Of a DNA stretch of 64,000 bases, positions 11,123 through 22,996 are shown piece by piece. A program made the translations under genes and the position numbers. The DNA comes from Morinoia aosen (Eukaryota > Arthropoda > Malacostraca > Amphipoda > Talitridae), in NCBI GenBank assembly GCA_030386875.1, contig CM059574.1, positions 4,099,934 to 4,163,933 of the forward strand, written 5' to 3'. The notes below the pieces were generated by a model. It saw only the letters and a program-made list of their open reading frames with translations, searched no databases and was not told where the DNA came from. Within the stretch, counting starts at the first letter, position 1; each line of letters starts with the position of its first letter.

Positions 11123-11597
11123 ATGACGACAGCAAGATTATTGCACGACTTTCTTCATCAACAGCGTCATCAATCACACTCAAGGACTCAAATATTTCGA
11201 CAAATGCTTTGAGATGAGTTTGTAAGTCTTGGTCTTCTTTTAGTTTCATGTTGTAGAGTCTTTTGCGTAGTCTGAACTTGTTAGACCAAGTTTTCTTTTG
11301 GAATGTATCTTCAATCTTATGCCATAGTTGCACAGGGTCAGTAGGATCACCCAATAAATAAAATTGACTTGTTTCGACTCCAAGCACAATTGTTGCAAGT
11401 GCACTGTCATGTCTTTCTTCAAATTTTCTTCGAGCGGTCTCGTCTGTAGTCTGTGGCATGGTTTCCGTTCCTCGAACCAAGTTCCACAGATTTTCCTTCA
11501 TCAGGATCATCTTCATTTGCAGCTTCCACGTAGGATAGTTTTTATCATTAAGAGCCGTGAGGCAGTTCTTTGCACTTTCACTTACGGAGCCTGCCAT
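11120..11597 (-). pseudogene. gag: copia-B gag N-terminus, frameshifted
   Basis: The ATG at 11595-11597 begins MAGSVSESAK as in copia-A, and the following roughly 158 residues are nearly identical. At about 11119-11124 copia-B has four extra bases (GTGCATGACG versus GTGACG in copia-A). These throw the reading frame out shortly before the motif LPDHFSTLVTALEAHEKLPS. The protein then ends within 16 residues at 11073. This lesion alone would prevent polyprotein synthesis from copia-B, independently of the copia-A insertion. Confidence 0.92.
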
Positions 11598-11731
11598 GTT
11601 TCTTTCTCTTTCACCGTTTCTGTCTCACACAGCACTAACAAATCACCAACGTCTGTTCTCGCTGTCCCGGGCTGTTTTTCGCTTCGGGACTTAGGATAAC
11701 CTCACTTGACATTGCTTCATCGGAAGGTTTT

Positions 11732-11745
11732 CTGGGCCCATAACC
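11732..11745 (-). promoter_or_regulatory. copia-B primer-binding site (initiator tRNA-Met anticodon arm)
   Basis: The minus strand reads GGTTATGGGCCCAG directly after the 5' LTR. It is a 14-base perfect complement to the anticodon stem-loop of initiator tRNA-Met. This matches the known copia mechanism, in which a cleaved half tRNA primes minus-strand DNA synthesis. Confidence 0.85.
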
Positions 11746-12005
11746 TAATGAACGTAGGTTAAGTAAGACGAGACACTTGGAGTTTGTATAATCAGTACAC
11801 ACAGCAGGACACAGTTTACATCACGAAGGATAGCGGTGGAGTAGACTCCAGCCAAGCCCGAGAACCATGAACAGAGTTCCACAAGAACCATGAGCTCAGT
11901 TCTCAACGCAGAGTGCTGTCTAAATACATTCTTACACAAGAGCACTGTAACATAATCAGTATTATACACATATACATTCAAGGTGCTACATGAAAGGTTT
12001 CAACA
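11746..12005 (-). repeat. copia-B 5' LTR
   Basis: 260-bp LTR matching 2961-3220 with about three substitutions. Its right edge (AACA) abuts the GTCAT duplication at 12006-12010. It would drive leftward transcription. Confidence 0.93.
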
Positions 12006-12010
12006 GTCAT

Positions 12011-12117
12011 TCCCCTCTCGTTATCGTGATCTTAAACGTTTTCTCGAGATTATTTGCGTTCGGTGGTTCGGTATCCTCGTACAGTCTACCCCGACCATTA
12101 GAAACGTAAAAGACACA
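12011..12117 (+). mobile_element. Diverged solo Ty3/gypsy LTR, right part
   Basis: Distal end of the LTR begun at 1210. The text CATTCCCCTCTCGTTAT...TCTCGAG.. aligns in order with the end of the G2 and G3 LTRs (CATTATCCCTCTCATAA...TGTCGAGG..). The LTR ends in ACA at 12117 and is followed by GACA (12118-12121), matching GACA at 1206-1209. Confidence 0.7.
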
Positions 12118-12121
12118 GACA

Positions 12122-12261
12122 AAAATTTTGCCTGTTTTTAACTCAAATAATGGCATAGCGTCAAATTTACTCGATTAAGCTCAACGTGAGATAATATTAG
12201 GTCAAAAAATACATATTGAGTATCTACTGTATTTTAGTTAATATAGAAGCCACCTCATTTA
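12122..12261. other. Short host spacer between two transposon nests
   Basis: 140 bp of AT-rich sequence with no gene. It lies between the solo LTR target duplication and the G1 target duplication TTTA (12258-12261). Its continuation in the pre-insertion locus is at 45729. Confidence 0.7.
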
Positions 12262-14484
12262 TGTTTGGTTTTGGATGGGGTGCTAGTATCAGCTTCCAAA
12301 CCCTAAACAGTCACTCGACAGTATTCGCAAAACCGTGAGAAAGGTTAATGAGGCGAGGGAACTCAGCTCGGTCTTTATTCGGAGGAACGCCAGGCTGACT
12401 GGCGTTGAGCTTGACTGGAAGATTTTCTCTAGGTGAGCCTCTCCGTCTTCAGCGAGGTCCGGTGAGCGATGGTGTCGGCAGGATGTATTGAGTTGTGTTT
12501 GGGAATTTATGTAAGCCCAATTTAGACTAACTGGTAGCATAAGCCTTTGAGAAGACCCGTGACGTTTGGTGGTGTCACGTTAAGGTATCAGCGTTCTTAA
12601 TCCCAAGCTGGACAAGCGAGTTATCATAGTCGAAGCAGGTAGTTTAGCTAGCCGGGAGTGGAATCTTAGGCTTACTGGCTTCAAAAATAACCCATATGAA
12701 TTGCAAAGGGAATAGATTGTAAATGAGGTCTCTCAGGCCCAAACTCAGGTAATATTCAGTTAAGGCAAAACAAGGCCCAGGGAACTGAGTGTGTGGTGGC
12801 GTTTGGCGATGTCGTTGAGGTTCTGCAAAAAGTCGAAACGCTGGATGAGCAGTCCCAGGAGACATCAAGGAAAAATTCCACCACTGACAGTCCCCACATC
12901 GTAAATGATAAACTCCCACACAGTAGAACTCTCTGAGAAATCCTACAGATTCGACACGAGCTAATTTTAATTGTTCTCACTTTTGTCAAGCTCAAAGTAG
13001 GATAGAATCAATTTAGAAATGGTAAAACTCTTTTACCACAGCTTTTACTTTAAATAGAGGCATGAAATTTAAGGGAAATTTGGTAATAACTACTTGTGAT
13101 TTTTAAAGAGCAACAATATCGGTGATTCCATTTTGTGGAATTATGGCAATTTCGTGTGACTGAATACACGTGATTTATGCAGCAGGAAGGAATATATAAG
13201 AAAATAGCTAAAATGCATAGGATGAGAATTAATAACTTTTTGTGTACTCTAGAACATCTTTATATCCGTACGAGAAATAACAGGGAAAAAATCCTAACTT
13301 TCATTAAGATCAATCATACTGAAAAGCACTGGCAAGCATCATTGGTAAAAAAAATAAGGAATAATATCTACCTGAGAAAAGAAACACTAAACGTGTTGCT
13401 TGCAGCAGAAAGAAAATATTCGCAAAACGAACATTGAACGTCAAGGTGACAATGACCCGGCGGTTTTTACGCTTCGCCATCTGCAATAAACCGCCGGCAT
13501 AGCATCGTACGCGTTCACGACGGCAGATGCTAGTATGTATTTTTGCCGCAAGAAAAAAGAAAAAAATGATTTAATTGTGGATAGTGATTTATATTGAATA
13601 TAAATGCGATTAAGCGCAAGATTTATGGAGTAATGAAATGTGAAAAAACTAAAACTTTAGCAGGGATATGCATGAATAATCTTCGTACTCTATAATCCGT
13701 ACGAAATTAATAAAAAGGCATTCCCAATTATTACACGACAAACACATTTAAAAAAAACAACAGGCATCAAGTGCGATTCAAATCCAGAGTAATGACACGA
13801 GGCGGCAGTTTATTCTCCGCAAATTTGGAAAACAAAGACGCCGGCGACAAAGACTCTATCAACAAAGACGCCGGCGGTTTTAGCCGCGCTCTATCACCAG
13901 TATTCGTGAACGGATCTTGAATTAATATGACAGCTGCAAAATGTATAACTTTGTAGTAAGGCACAAACGTAGTTGGATAATATAATGACTCGACACAGGA
14001 AATGAATCGTGACACGCAAATTTATACGCTTTGTCACGTCGAGGTAGCACTCGGAAATGAACATGCTAGTCTAAGAATTTTAACACTATTTTTAGGTTTA
14101 TCCCTAATCACGACGATGAAAAAGATCCTTAAGTTTATCACCATGCACACGGAGAATTTACACTGTATACTTTACCAGGTTTCTTATTCTCACACTAAAT
14201 TTCTTTCACTTACGAGAGATGTACGCACGCTAGCGAGTCACGAAAAAGAGTGAGTCAGTTCAAACGTCGCGCTTGGATGTCGCCACTTCCGGCTGCTTTA
14301 AAACTCGAAATGTCGATTGATTATTTTATCTCTCATGTATTTACACAAAAACTTCAATGATTACGAATTAGAAGTAGAAAATAATTAATAATAATTTAGA
14401 GTAAGATTTTCAATGCTAATAATTATTTTATTCAAGTTCGAATGGGAAAGTTTATAATTTTTACGCTTTGTAGCGAATGCTACA
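12262..14484 (-). repeat. G1 3' LTR (2.2 kb)
   Basis: Unusually long LTR, matching 20778-22996 almost throughout. On the minus strand it starts TGTAGCATTCGCTACA and ends CAAACA. The polypurine tract TTGGGGGGTAA lies at 14485-14495 (minus strand), immediately upstream. Small ORFs inside it (12289-13437, 13767-14253) recur in the other LTR only as part of the repeat and are not genes. Confidence 0.93.
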
Positions 14485-14495
14485 TTACCCCCCAA
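14485..14495 (-). promoter_or_regulatory. G1 polypurine tract
   Basis: The minus strand reads TTGGGGGGTAA directly before the LTR start TGTAGC. The identical tract lies at 30305-30315 in G2 and 43156-43166 in G3. This is the expected primer site for plus-strand DNA synthesis. Confidence 0.85.
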
Positions 14496-14525
14496 GGCGC
14501 AGACCGAAAGGTCCACCCGCTGCAA

Positions 14526-15982
14526 TCATTTGTAGCGGGAAGGAGTTCGAACAACGCGACCATGCCGGGTTTGGCGGTCGGAAAATGTTACTGAGCGGGG
14601 AAGTTTCACCAAACGGGTCTGCAAATTTAGATCGGCAAGAGTTCTAGGAACAGGAGTTACTGCAGCGGGCTCGTCTGGTCTATCCAGACTTGTCGCTGTT
14701 TCAGTAAAAGGGCTAGAATTAGAGTCTACGATAGGCTTAGGGATGGGGTTTAAATGTACAGGCAGATAGAAAGGATTACACTCGAGTTGACTAGGCAACA
14801 ATGCAGCCAACTGAGGAAACTGAGATGGTAGATATGGTCGAGTCTCAGTGGAAAGGGAATTCTGTGGAGAGAATGATGAGTTAGAAGTTACACTATGATC
14901 GGAAGTGTACGCGACTTTTAATCGATCAATGCTCACAGGGTCGTGTGAACCAGATCTTTCAAGGATGAAATACTTGGGCGTCTTTTTCAATATTTTGAAT
15001 GGGCCATCATAAGGGCGCGTGAGGGTTGGCTTTATAGCATCAATGCGAACATACACGTAGGTGCATTCTTGCAAGGCAGGATCAAGTTTGTCCTCAGTCT
15101 GAGGCATTCGTGGAGCTACGTACTTGATCTGACGCATGCAATCTTTGAGACAGGTTACATATGCGGAACGGTCAGCAGATGAAAATTCAGGCAAAGGTTT
15201 TGGGTCAACAATGTCGCCGGGGAGACGAAGTGTTTTACCATACAACATTTCAGCTGCTGTGCATTGCTGATCCTGTCTATGTAAATTTCGGATGCTCAGT
15301 AGTACTACTGGAAGTCTGTCAGTCCAATCGTGACTGCAATTAAGGCAGCGCAGCGCAGCTTTTAAGTCTCTGTGGACTCTCTCAATAAGTCCATTCGACT
15401 GCGGATGGTAAGCGTTAGTGCTTAAGTTTTCACACCCTAAAGCGGTGCTAAGCTCACTCCAAAATTTGGAGGTAAATTGTGATCCCCGGTCATGCGTGAC
15501 ACTTAAGGGAACCCCAAATCTGGAAATCCAGGTGGTCATGCAAGCGCGCGCTACAGTCTCAGTTTGGGTATCAGGAAGAGGCACGGCCTCAACCCATCGA
15601 GAAAACCTATCAATGATGATCAACAAATAAGACTGACCACGCGATAAAGGCAAAGGACCCACCAAATCTAGGTGGACCGCGTCGAACTTGTGACCTGTGA
15701 ATGCACAACTCTGCAGCGCTGCACGATTATGTTTCACCACTTTACTACTCTGACATGCATGGCAATTCTGCACAATTTGCTTGACCTCCTTACGCATCGC
15801 TGGCCAGACGAAACGATCGGAAATCAAACGCAATGTACGGTTAATACCAGGAGGAGACAAGGAATGATAGTGGAGAATAGCTACTCTGCGGAGAGTCGCA
15901 GGAAGATACAAACGAGAAAGTCGCTCGGCATCACGGTACACGCCGTCAACCAAGGTTAATTTCAGAGAGGAAGTGTTAGAAG
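14526..15982 (-). pseudogene. pol: G1 pol, integrase part
   Basis: C-terminal part of the G1 Pol, cut from its RT/RNase H part by the LINE. It holds the integrase zinc finger (HYHSLSPPG..NCHACQSSK) and the DDE core: VHLDLVGPLP, THDRGSQFTS and HPQSNGLIERVHR, with 35 residues between the second D and the E. A basic, serine/proline-rich tail ends in HGRVVRTPSRYK. In the zinc finger the second histidine position reads HSLSPPG, whereas G3 has HSLSHPG. G1 therefore seems to have lost one zinc-binding histidine, a further sign of decay. No chromodomain is visible. The stop lies about 40 bp before the LTR. Confidence 0.93.
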
Positions 15983-15991
15983 GTTTGAGAA

Positions 15992-17437
15992 CACAATTTA
16001 AACAATTTTAAACAATTTAAACAATTTATTTACCACAGGAGATACAGAGATAAAATGTTTCTTAAGTCTAGTACAATGGTCAAATTTGAGTATAGCTACC
16101 TGTGGGCCCGAATAAGTTCAGTGACTTCTAGGGCATCCTACCATCAAGGTTAGTCTTAGGAGTACAATAATGTTTAACCTAATTCACTTAAACTAGAGAC
16201 GCATTAGACTGATCAATGAGATAAGTAACTCGAAATTAGATACTTCATTTCACAATATAGTTCATATGGACTAGATTTAACAGTATATTCGACAAACGAT
16301 TCAAGAACAGACTGAAGATCGGCGAAATTAATCGAGGCGAATTACATTATTAGGACCAGTTATGTAGGGGACAAGGTTTGACTCTGTGATCTTACGCGAC
16401 TAGTAATCTGATAGGAAGTGAGACTCAAGACTTTTTTTGAATACCTTAAAAGAATTACTTTCACGGATCTCCGCAGGTATTGAGTTCCAAGTTTTAGTTC
16501 CAACGAAGAGGATACTGTGTTGTGACCGAGCCTTTGAGTAATAAGGAAGCATGAATTTTACTTCTATTTCGGGTAAACTGGTCGTGATGACTAGTTTGCG
16601 TAGTTAATAGTTGTTTTAGGCTATTGTCGCCATCATTTGTTAATGTTTTGTACATGAAATTTCAAATGGAGATTTTGTAGAGATCCGAGAGCTCAGGTAT
16701 TCGTAAATTTTTGAATGAGTCATTTGTGTGAGCATTATATTCTAGATTCTTTATCGCTCTTATGGCTCTTTTTTGCAGGGTAAAAATTTTGTTGGTTTTA
16801 TTTTTATCAGTTCCGTGCCATGCTTCTATTCCGTATTGCAAGTATGGTGAAATGAGCGTTCGGTAGAGCATTTGTAAGGCTGTTTCAGGCAGGAAATTCT
16901 TAAGTTTATTTAGGATTCCGATAGATTTTGATAATTTAGAACTAATATGAGCGATGTGCTCTTTAAAGGTTAGATGTTTGTCTATTATGATGCCGATGAA
17001 TTTACTTGAGTTGGTTTCTTCGATTTTACCTTCGCCAATTTGAATGCGTGGGAGAGATATATTTTTCTTGTATGAGAATGTAATATATTTTGTTTTATCG
17101 ATATAAAGGCTTATTTTATTAGCTTTAAGCCACAATGAAACCTTATGAAGTTCATTATTTATACGCTCCGCCATCCTAGCGGGATTTTGGTCTGGAAGGA
17201 CCGCAGAAAGGGTACTGTCATCGGCAAAAAGTATGAATTTGAAGAATGATGTAGATTTAATGATATCATTGATAAAAATTAGAAATAGGAGAGGCCCAAG
17301 GACAGATCCTTGTGGAACCCCATGGCTAATTGTCTGTGGGTCGGATTTTGCGTCGTCAATGACAACGTATTGTTTCCGATTTGCTAAGTATGATCTAAAC
17401 CAATCATGGGCAGCCCCTCGAATGCCATAACAATGTA
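15992..17437 (-). mobile_element. 5'-truncated non-LTR retrotransposon (LINE) in G1 pol
   Basis: About 1.45 kb that interrupts G1 pol between RNase H and integrase; G2 reads straight across this point at 28800-28830. The minus-strand 3' end is a short A/T tail of repeated TTTAAATTGT-like units (15991-16030). The flanks GTTTGAGAA (15983-15991) and GTTTCGAGAA (17438-17447) look like an imperfect target duplication. The 5' end is truncated within the RT domain, as is usual for target-primed reverse transcription. Confidence 0.9.
16662..17437 (-). pseudogene. LINE ORF2 fragment: reverse transcriptase C-terminal part
   Basis: Translation shows late RT motifs of a non-LTR element: SHGVPQGSVLGPLLFLIFINDI, the catalytic FADD box in FILFADDST, then KANKISLYIDKTKYITFS, FIGIIIDKHLTF, and a thumb segment (LPETALQMLYRTLISPYLQYGIEAWHG). 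The endonuclease and early RT motifs are missing through 5' truncation. The reading frame runs on upstream into G1 DNA by chance. It ends at a stop at 16662, leaving a 3' UTR of about 650 bp. The style suggests the broad CR1/L2/Jockey group; the exact clade cannot be fixed by eye. Confidence 0.9.
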
Positions 17438-17447
17438 GTTTCGAGAA

Positions 17448-19371
17448 GATCCTGAAGTTCCGGATCCTCCTTCTGAGTCTTGGAAATATTACCGAAGGTG
17501 ATTTCACCACTGGTTTGGACAGAATTGATTCGAGAGAGACAGTCAGCGACAGTATTGTGGAGACCTTTGATATATCGGATATCAGTGGTGAATTGACTAA
17601 TGAAGGAAAGGTGTCGAGCTTCTCTTGGCGAATGTCTTTCAGACGGCATTTTGATCGCTGATGTCAAGGGTTTGTGGTCTGTGTAGATCACGAACTCCCT
17701 TGCCTCTAGAGCATAGCGAAAGTGTCTCACAGACAGATAGATAGCAAGGAGTTCCCTTCCGAACGCGCTATAAGCACGCTCAGTGGGCGACAGCTTTTTG
17801 GAAAAGAAAGCAAGGGGAGAGATATTAGTACCTACTTGTTGTTGCAGAACGGCACCTACGGCAGTACTTGAGGCGTCAACTACTAGGCTGAAGTCAGCAT
17901 TAGCAATAGGATAGGATAATTCAGTCGCGGTAGCTAGCTTATGCTTAATCTCGTCAAAAGCTTTGCGCGCATCCTCCGTCCATTTTACCTCAATAGATTT
18001 ACCTTTTTTCTTGGCTTCCAGCAAGTCTGAAAGAGGAGCTAAGGTTTGAGCACAGTTGCGTATAAAGCGATGATAGAAGTTAACAGAACCTAGGAACCTT
18101 CTCAGTTCCTTCTGGGTCTGTGGAAGAGGAAAGTTTTTGATCACTTCTACTTTGGAAGGCAAAGGTTTTAGACCTAGGCTAGAGATTTCATGACCTAAGT
18201 AAATCAGTGATGGCTTTCCGAGCTCACATTTTGCAGGATTTACCAGGAGTCCATTGTCGGACAGTCTTTGAAAAACGACCCTAAGATGGTCTTTGTGCAG
18301 CTCCGGGGTTGTGGATGCCACTAGGATATCGTCTAGATAGACATAGGCGAAAGTGAGATCTGAGAAAATTTCAGCCATGTGGCGTTGGAATGTCGGAGGA
18401 GCATTCCTCAGGCCGTACGGCATTTTTAGAAATTCAGAGAGACCAAACGGAGTGATTACCGCGGTCTTAGGGATAGCGCTCTCCTCAAGTGGTATTTGAT
18501 GGAAGGCGCTCTGGAGATCAATTTTTGAGAAAATTTGTGCTCCCTCTAAATTTGCACTGAAATCATGAAGGTAAGGAATAGGGTAGCGATCGGGTAGAGT
18601 AACGGCATTCAACCTGCGGAAATCCCCGCACGGTCTGAATTCACCGTTAGCCTTGGGTACTAGCAAAAGAGGGCTAGCCCAAGGACTTTTGGAACTGCGG
18701 ATGATGCCGCATTCTTGCATGCGCGCAAATTCTTTCTTGGCTAAAGCCAATCGATCAGGCGGTAGTCGCCGAGCTCGGGAATAAACTGGCGGTCCAGTGG
18801 TTTCAATATGGTGTTTTGTGCTAGTCTGCATTTTTTTAGAAGCTAAGTTAGAGTTTGTTAGTGCAGGGTATTCTGCGAGAACCTGCTCGAACATGCACTC
18901 ATCTTTGAAAGCGATGGCGAAGGAATGCAAGACATTAGCTCTAGTTATGCTACAAGCGGGAATTGAGATCTGTGTCTCCTCGTCCCTAATTCTACGGTTT
19001 TTAACATCTACAAGAATCCCAAACTTCGCTAGAAAATCCGCGCCAATGATAGGCTCTTGGACTTCCGCGATTAAGAAGGTGAAAAGGAATTTTCGCCTCA
19101 ATCCCAGACTGCACTCTAATACTCTTTCCCCATAACACGCTATTGGAGTGCCATTTGCGGCGCGTAGTGTCGCCAACAATTGGTTGTTTTTGTCTTTCGC
19201 CGTGGCTGGGATAATTGACACACTGGAACCAGTGTCGATTAAAAATCGATATTTGGTTGTGGGATCGACTATTGTTAAGAGGCGAGTAGTCTGGGAATGA
19301 GACAACGCAGTACTCGCTACTATGCGTTGCTGTTGGCGTTTCCCGAAGTCATTTCGGTATAACGAGGACAA
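17448..19371 (-). pseudogene. pol: G1 pol, protease-RT-RNase H part
   Basis: Pol ORF in the -1 frame relative to gag, overlapping its last 52 bases. It shows protease LIDTGSSVS (catalytic D near residue 46), RT with GIIRSSKSPWASPLLLVPK, FSKIDLQSAFHQIP and the catalytic YVYLDDILVAS, then RNase H (VVDASSTAVGAVL, FGRELLAI, YTDHKPL). It ends at the LINE insertion just after KEDPELQDLLE. No stop interrupts the part that remains. It would be expressed only as a Gag-Pol fusion by frameshifting at 19338-19344. Confidence 0.94.
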
Positions 19372-20279
19372 TGTCTAGAGGCACATTTGCGAGCTTGGTC
19401 GCCGAAATTCTCATGATACCAACACAAGAGACTGTTGGCATCACGAGAGCGCGATCGAAAGCGGCGGTTTTGATTTGACCTATCATAAGATCTACCTCTA
19501 TCAAAACGTTGAGGAGGAGGAAAAGGATAGTGATAGGGATAGTCGTAGGCATCCTGGTAGCTTTGGTATCTCCCTGGGCCTTGCTGGATATGAGCTACAC
19601 TCTGACCTAGCTGGCAATTCTGGAAAGCTTGCTTTAGCTCAGCGATGTCTTGCTGCATCTTATCTATTGTTGCTGAGGATTGATTATTAACAGTATTTGA
19701 GGGGCTAAAACTTGCAGCTGCTGCGTTCAAAGAAGCTACCTGCGGTGCTTGTGACACGTTTAGGTTGCGCATCACTGTCTCAGTGGACTCAGCAAGCATC
19801 TCTAAAGTTTGGTCCGGGCTTGCTAGCGATAGAAATGGACGCACATTGCAAGGAAGTTTATTCATATAAACTTCTTTCAGAAATCCCTCAGCTACGGCAA
19901 CACCCGCTGCAAGTTTACGCAACTCCTTAACTAACGAAGTAGGAGAGAAAGAGACAGAGACAGGTGGAATTGCTGAGGCGTCTACAAGGCTTCTGAATTT
20001 GTCCGCATCGGACATCTGAAGCTTTGCTAATATTTTGCCTTTCAAGATTCCGTAAGGATTTACAGCTGGAGGGTTTTCTAGCAATTGATTGGAGTCATTT
20101 AACAATTTTGTGGGAGCTGCGGACACAAGGGCATAAAACTTATCGTTTTCGTCCCTTATTTTATGATACCTAAACATTGCCTCCACTTGGTTAAACCAAG
20201 TGTGGCTGTCTTCTGGAATGAAAGGCGGCAGACTAAGAGGTTTGGTGTGCGCTCAATCTTCATTATCTGTGTCAGGCAT
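19320..20279 (-). pseudogene. gag: G1 gag with an early nonsense codon
   Basis: By comparison with G2 and G3 the start ATG is at 20277-20279 (MPDTDNED..). The ninth codon is TGA (plus-strand 20253-20255), where G2 and G3 have CGA (Arg), a typical C-to-T change. Downstream the frame is open from the internal Met at 20186 to the TAG at 19320-19322. The protein is a Ty3-type Gag: capsid-like N-terminal part (HTWFNQVEAMFRYHK..), a basic RS-rich tail and a C-terminal CWYHENFGDQARKCASRHC metal-binding-like motif. The slip site lies in the overlap. Confidence 0.92.
19338..19344 (-). promoter_or_regulatory. G1 gag/pol -1 frameshift site GGGAAAC
   Basis: In the gag frame the minus strand reads TCG GGA AAC, giving the canonical X XXY YYZ heptamer G GGA AAC five codons before the gag stop. 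Pol is open in the -1 frame. The same heptamer is present in G2 (26913-26919) and G3 (39761-39767). Confidence 0.75.
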
Positions 20280-20767
20280 GCTAGCAATTTCTTTGTAATG
20301 CACAATTACGCTATAACGGCAAAAAAATTGCGTAATCAACGCCTATGACTTGGAATTTAAAGTGACAAAGGTTTGCGTTATTACTTTACCTACTCAATCA
20401 TTCAAATAAAGTTGAAACGGAAAGAAGAAAATATAAAATTGGAAACGAAAATTTTATGCGGTATGCGGCAATTAGCGTAGGCACAAAAAAAAAAGGTGAG
20501 AAAAATTATTTTTCTACCTACTGTGGCATATGAGACAAAAAGGACAGGATAGCGCTGAAAAAAAAATTTTGTTAGAGCTGCTCAGAGAACATTCATTAAC
20601 ACGGTTAAATCCATAGAAATTCTCAAAGACTACGACATGGGAAAATTTATCACTACAATGATATGCCAAAATTATCCTCTCTCACAATTTTTCAAACACT
20701 TATCGAGTTGAATATTTTTTTATTTAAGTTTTAAGGCTGGGGTTTTAATCTTTGGGGTTTTAAACTC

Positions 20768-20776
20768 GGGTCACCA
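20768..20776 (-). promoter_or_regulatory. G1 primer-binding site
   Basis: The minus strand reads TGGTGACCC one base after the 5' LTR end (..CAAACA-C). TGG at the start is expected from a tRNA CCA end. G2 and G3 have TGGTGACCCC in the same place. The tRNA identity was not determined. Confidence 0.7.
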
Positions 20777-20777
20777 G

Positions 20778-22996
20778 TGTTTGAATTTGGATGGGGTGCT
20801 AGTATCAGCTTCCAAACCCTAAACAGTCACTCGACAGTATTCGCAAAACCGTGAGAAAGGTTAATGAGGCGAGGGAACTCAGCTCGGTCTTTATTCGGAG
20901 GAACGCCAGGCTGACTGGCGTTGAGCTTGACTGGAAGATTTTCTCTAGGTGAGCCTCTCCGTCTTCAGCGAGGTCCGGTGAGCGATGGTGTCGGCAGGAT
21001 GTAATGAGATGTGTTTGGGAATTTATGTAAGCCCAATGTAGACTAACTGGTAGCATAAGCCTTTGAGAAGACCCGTGACGTTTGGTGGTGTCACGTTAAG
21101 GTATCAGCGTTCTTAATCCCAAGCTGGACAAGCGAGTTATCATAGTCGAAGCAGGTAGTTTAGCTAGCCAGGAGTGGAATCTTAGGCTTTCTGGCTTCAA
21201 AAATAACCCATATGAATTGCAAAGGGAATAGATTGTAAATGAGGTCTCTCAGGCCCAAACTCAGGTAATATTTAGTTAAGGCAAAACAAGGCCCATGGAA
21301 CTGAGTGTGTGGTGGCGTTTGGCGATGTCGTTGAGGTTCTGCAAAAAGTCGAAACGCTGGATGAGCAGTCCCAGGAGACATCAAGGAAAAATTCCACCAC
21401 TGACAGTCCCCACATCGTAAATGATAAACTCCCACACAGTAGAACTCTCTGAGAAATCCTACAGATTCGACACGAGCTAATTTTAATTGTTCTCACTTTT
21501 GTCAAGCTCAAAGTAGGATAGAATCGATTTAGAAATGGTAAAACTCTTTTACCACTGCTCTTACTTTAAATAGAGGTATGAAATTTAAGGGAAATTTGGT
21601 AATAACTACTTGTGATTTTTAAAGAGCAACAATATCGGTGATTCCATTTTGTGGAATTATGGCAATTTCGTGTGACTGAATACACGTGATTTATGCAGCA
21701 GGAAGGAATATATAAGAAAATAGCTATAATGCATAGGATGAGAATTAATAACTTTTTGTGTACTCTAGAACATCTTTATATCCGTACGAGAAATAACAGG
21801 GAAAAAATCCTAACTTTCATTAAGATCAATCATACTGAAAAGCACTGGCAAGCATCATTGGTAAAAAAAAATAAGGAATAATATCTACCTGAGAAAAGAA
21901 ACACTAAACGTGTTGCTTGCAGCAGAAAGAAAATATTCGCAAAACGAACAATGAACGTCAAGGTGACAATGACCCGGCGGTTTTTACGCTTCGCCATTTG
22001 CAATAAACCGCCGGCATAGCATCATACGCGTTCACGACGGCAGATGCTAGTATGTATTTTTGCCGCAAGAATAAAGAAAAAAATGATTTAATTGTGGATA
22101 GTGATTTATATTGAATATAAATGCGATTAAGCGCAAGGTTTATGGAGTAATGAAATGTGAAAAAACTAAAACTTTAGCAGGGATATGCATGAATAATCTT
22201 CGTACTCTATAATCCGTACGAAATTAATAAAAAGGCATTCCCAATTATTACACGTCAAACACATTTAAAAAAAACAACAGGCATCAAGTGCGATTCAAAT
22301 CCAGAGTAATGACACGAGGCGGCAGTTTATTCTCCGCAAATTTGGAAAACAAAGACGCCGGCGACAAAGACTCTATCAACAAAGACGCCGGCGGTTTTAG
22401 CCGCGCTCTATCACCAGTATTCGTGAACGGATCTTGAATTAATATGACAGCTGCAAAATGTATAACTTTGTAGTAAGGCACAAACGTAGTTGGATAATAT
22501 AATGACTCGACACAGGAAATGAATCGTGACACGCAAATTTATACGCTTTGTCACGTCGAGGTAGCACTCGGAAATGAACATGCTAGTCTAAGAATTTTAA
22601 CACTATTTTTAGGTTTATCCCTAATCACGACGATGAAAAAGATCCTTAAGTTTATCTCCATGCACACGGAGAATTTACACTGTATACTTTACCAGGTTTC
22701 TTATTCTCACACTTAATTTCTTTCACTTACGAGAGATGTACGCACGCTAGCGAGTCACGAAAAAGAGTGAGTCAGTTCAAGCGTCGCGCTTGGATGTTGC
22801 CACTTCCGGCTGCTTTAAAACTCGAAATGTCGATTGATTATTTTATCTCTCATGTATTTACACAAAAACTTCAATGATTACGAATTAGAAGTAGAAAATA
22901 ATTAATAATAATTTAGAGTAAGATTTTTAATGATAATAATTTTTTTATTTAAGTACGAACGGGAAAGTTTATAATTTTTACGATTTGTAGCGAATG
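20778..22996 (-). repeat. G1 5' LTR, broken five bases from its end by G2
   Basis: Copy of 12262-14484. The last visible bases are CGAATG; the remaining CTACA of the LTR end follows G2 at 45720-45724. AATG is present on both sides of G2 (22993-22996 and 45716-45719). The LTR abuts the G2 5' LTR head to head. Confidence 0.94.

Larger units (their letters stand above)
2961..12005 (-). mobile_element. Ty1/copia element copia-B, interrupted by copia-A
   Basis: A minus-strand Ty1/copia element with 260-bp LTRs at 2961-3220 and 11746-12005, flanked by the 5-bp duplication GTCAT (2956-2960 and 12006-12010). Its body is 3221-5308 plus 9832-11745; between these lies a second copy of the same family. 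The two LTRs differ at about 3 of 260 positions by eye. It is defective: gag has a 4-bp insertion and the integrase region is split by copia-A. It inserted near the distal end of the old solo LTR, which continues on both sides. Confidence 0.93.
12262..22996 (-). mobile_element. Ty3/gypsy element G1 (minus strand) with a LINE inside
   Basis: Long-LTR Ty3/gypsy element: 3' LTR 12262-14484, pol, gag, then 5' LTR 20778-22996. The last five bases of that LTR (CTACA) lie at 45720-45724 beyond the nested G2. The 4-bp target duplication TTTA is at 12258-12261 and 45725-45728. The LTRs appear roughly 1% divergent by eye, so G1 is older than G2 and G3. It is inactivated by a stop in gag and by a LINE in pol. 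Gag and RT resemble arthropod CsRN1/Kabuki-type gypsy elements (inference from motif style only). Confidence 0.93.
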
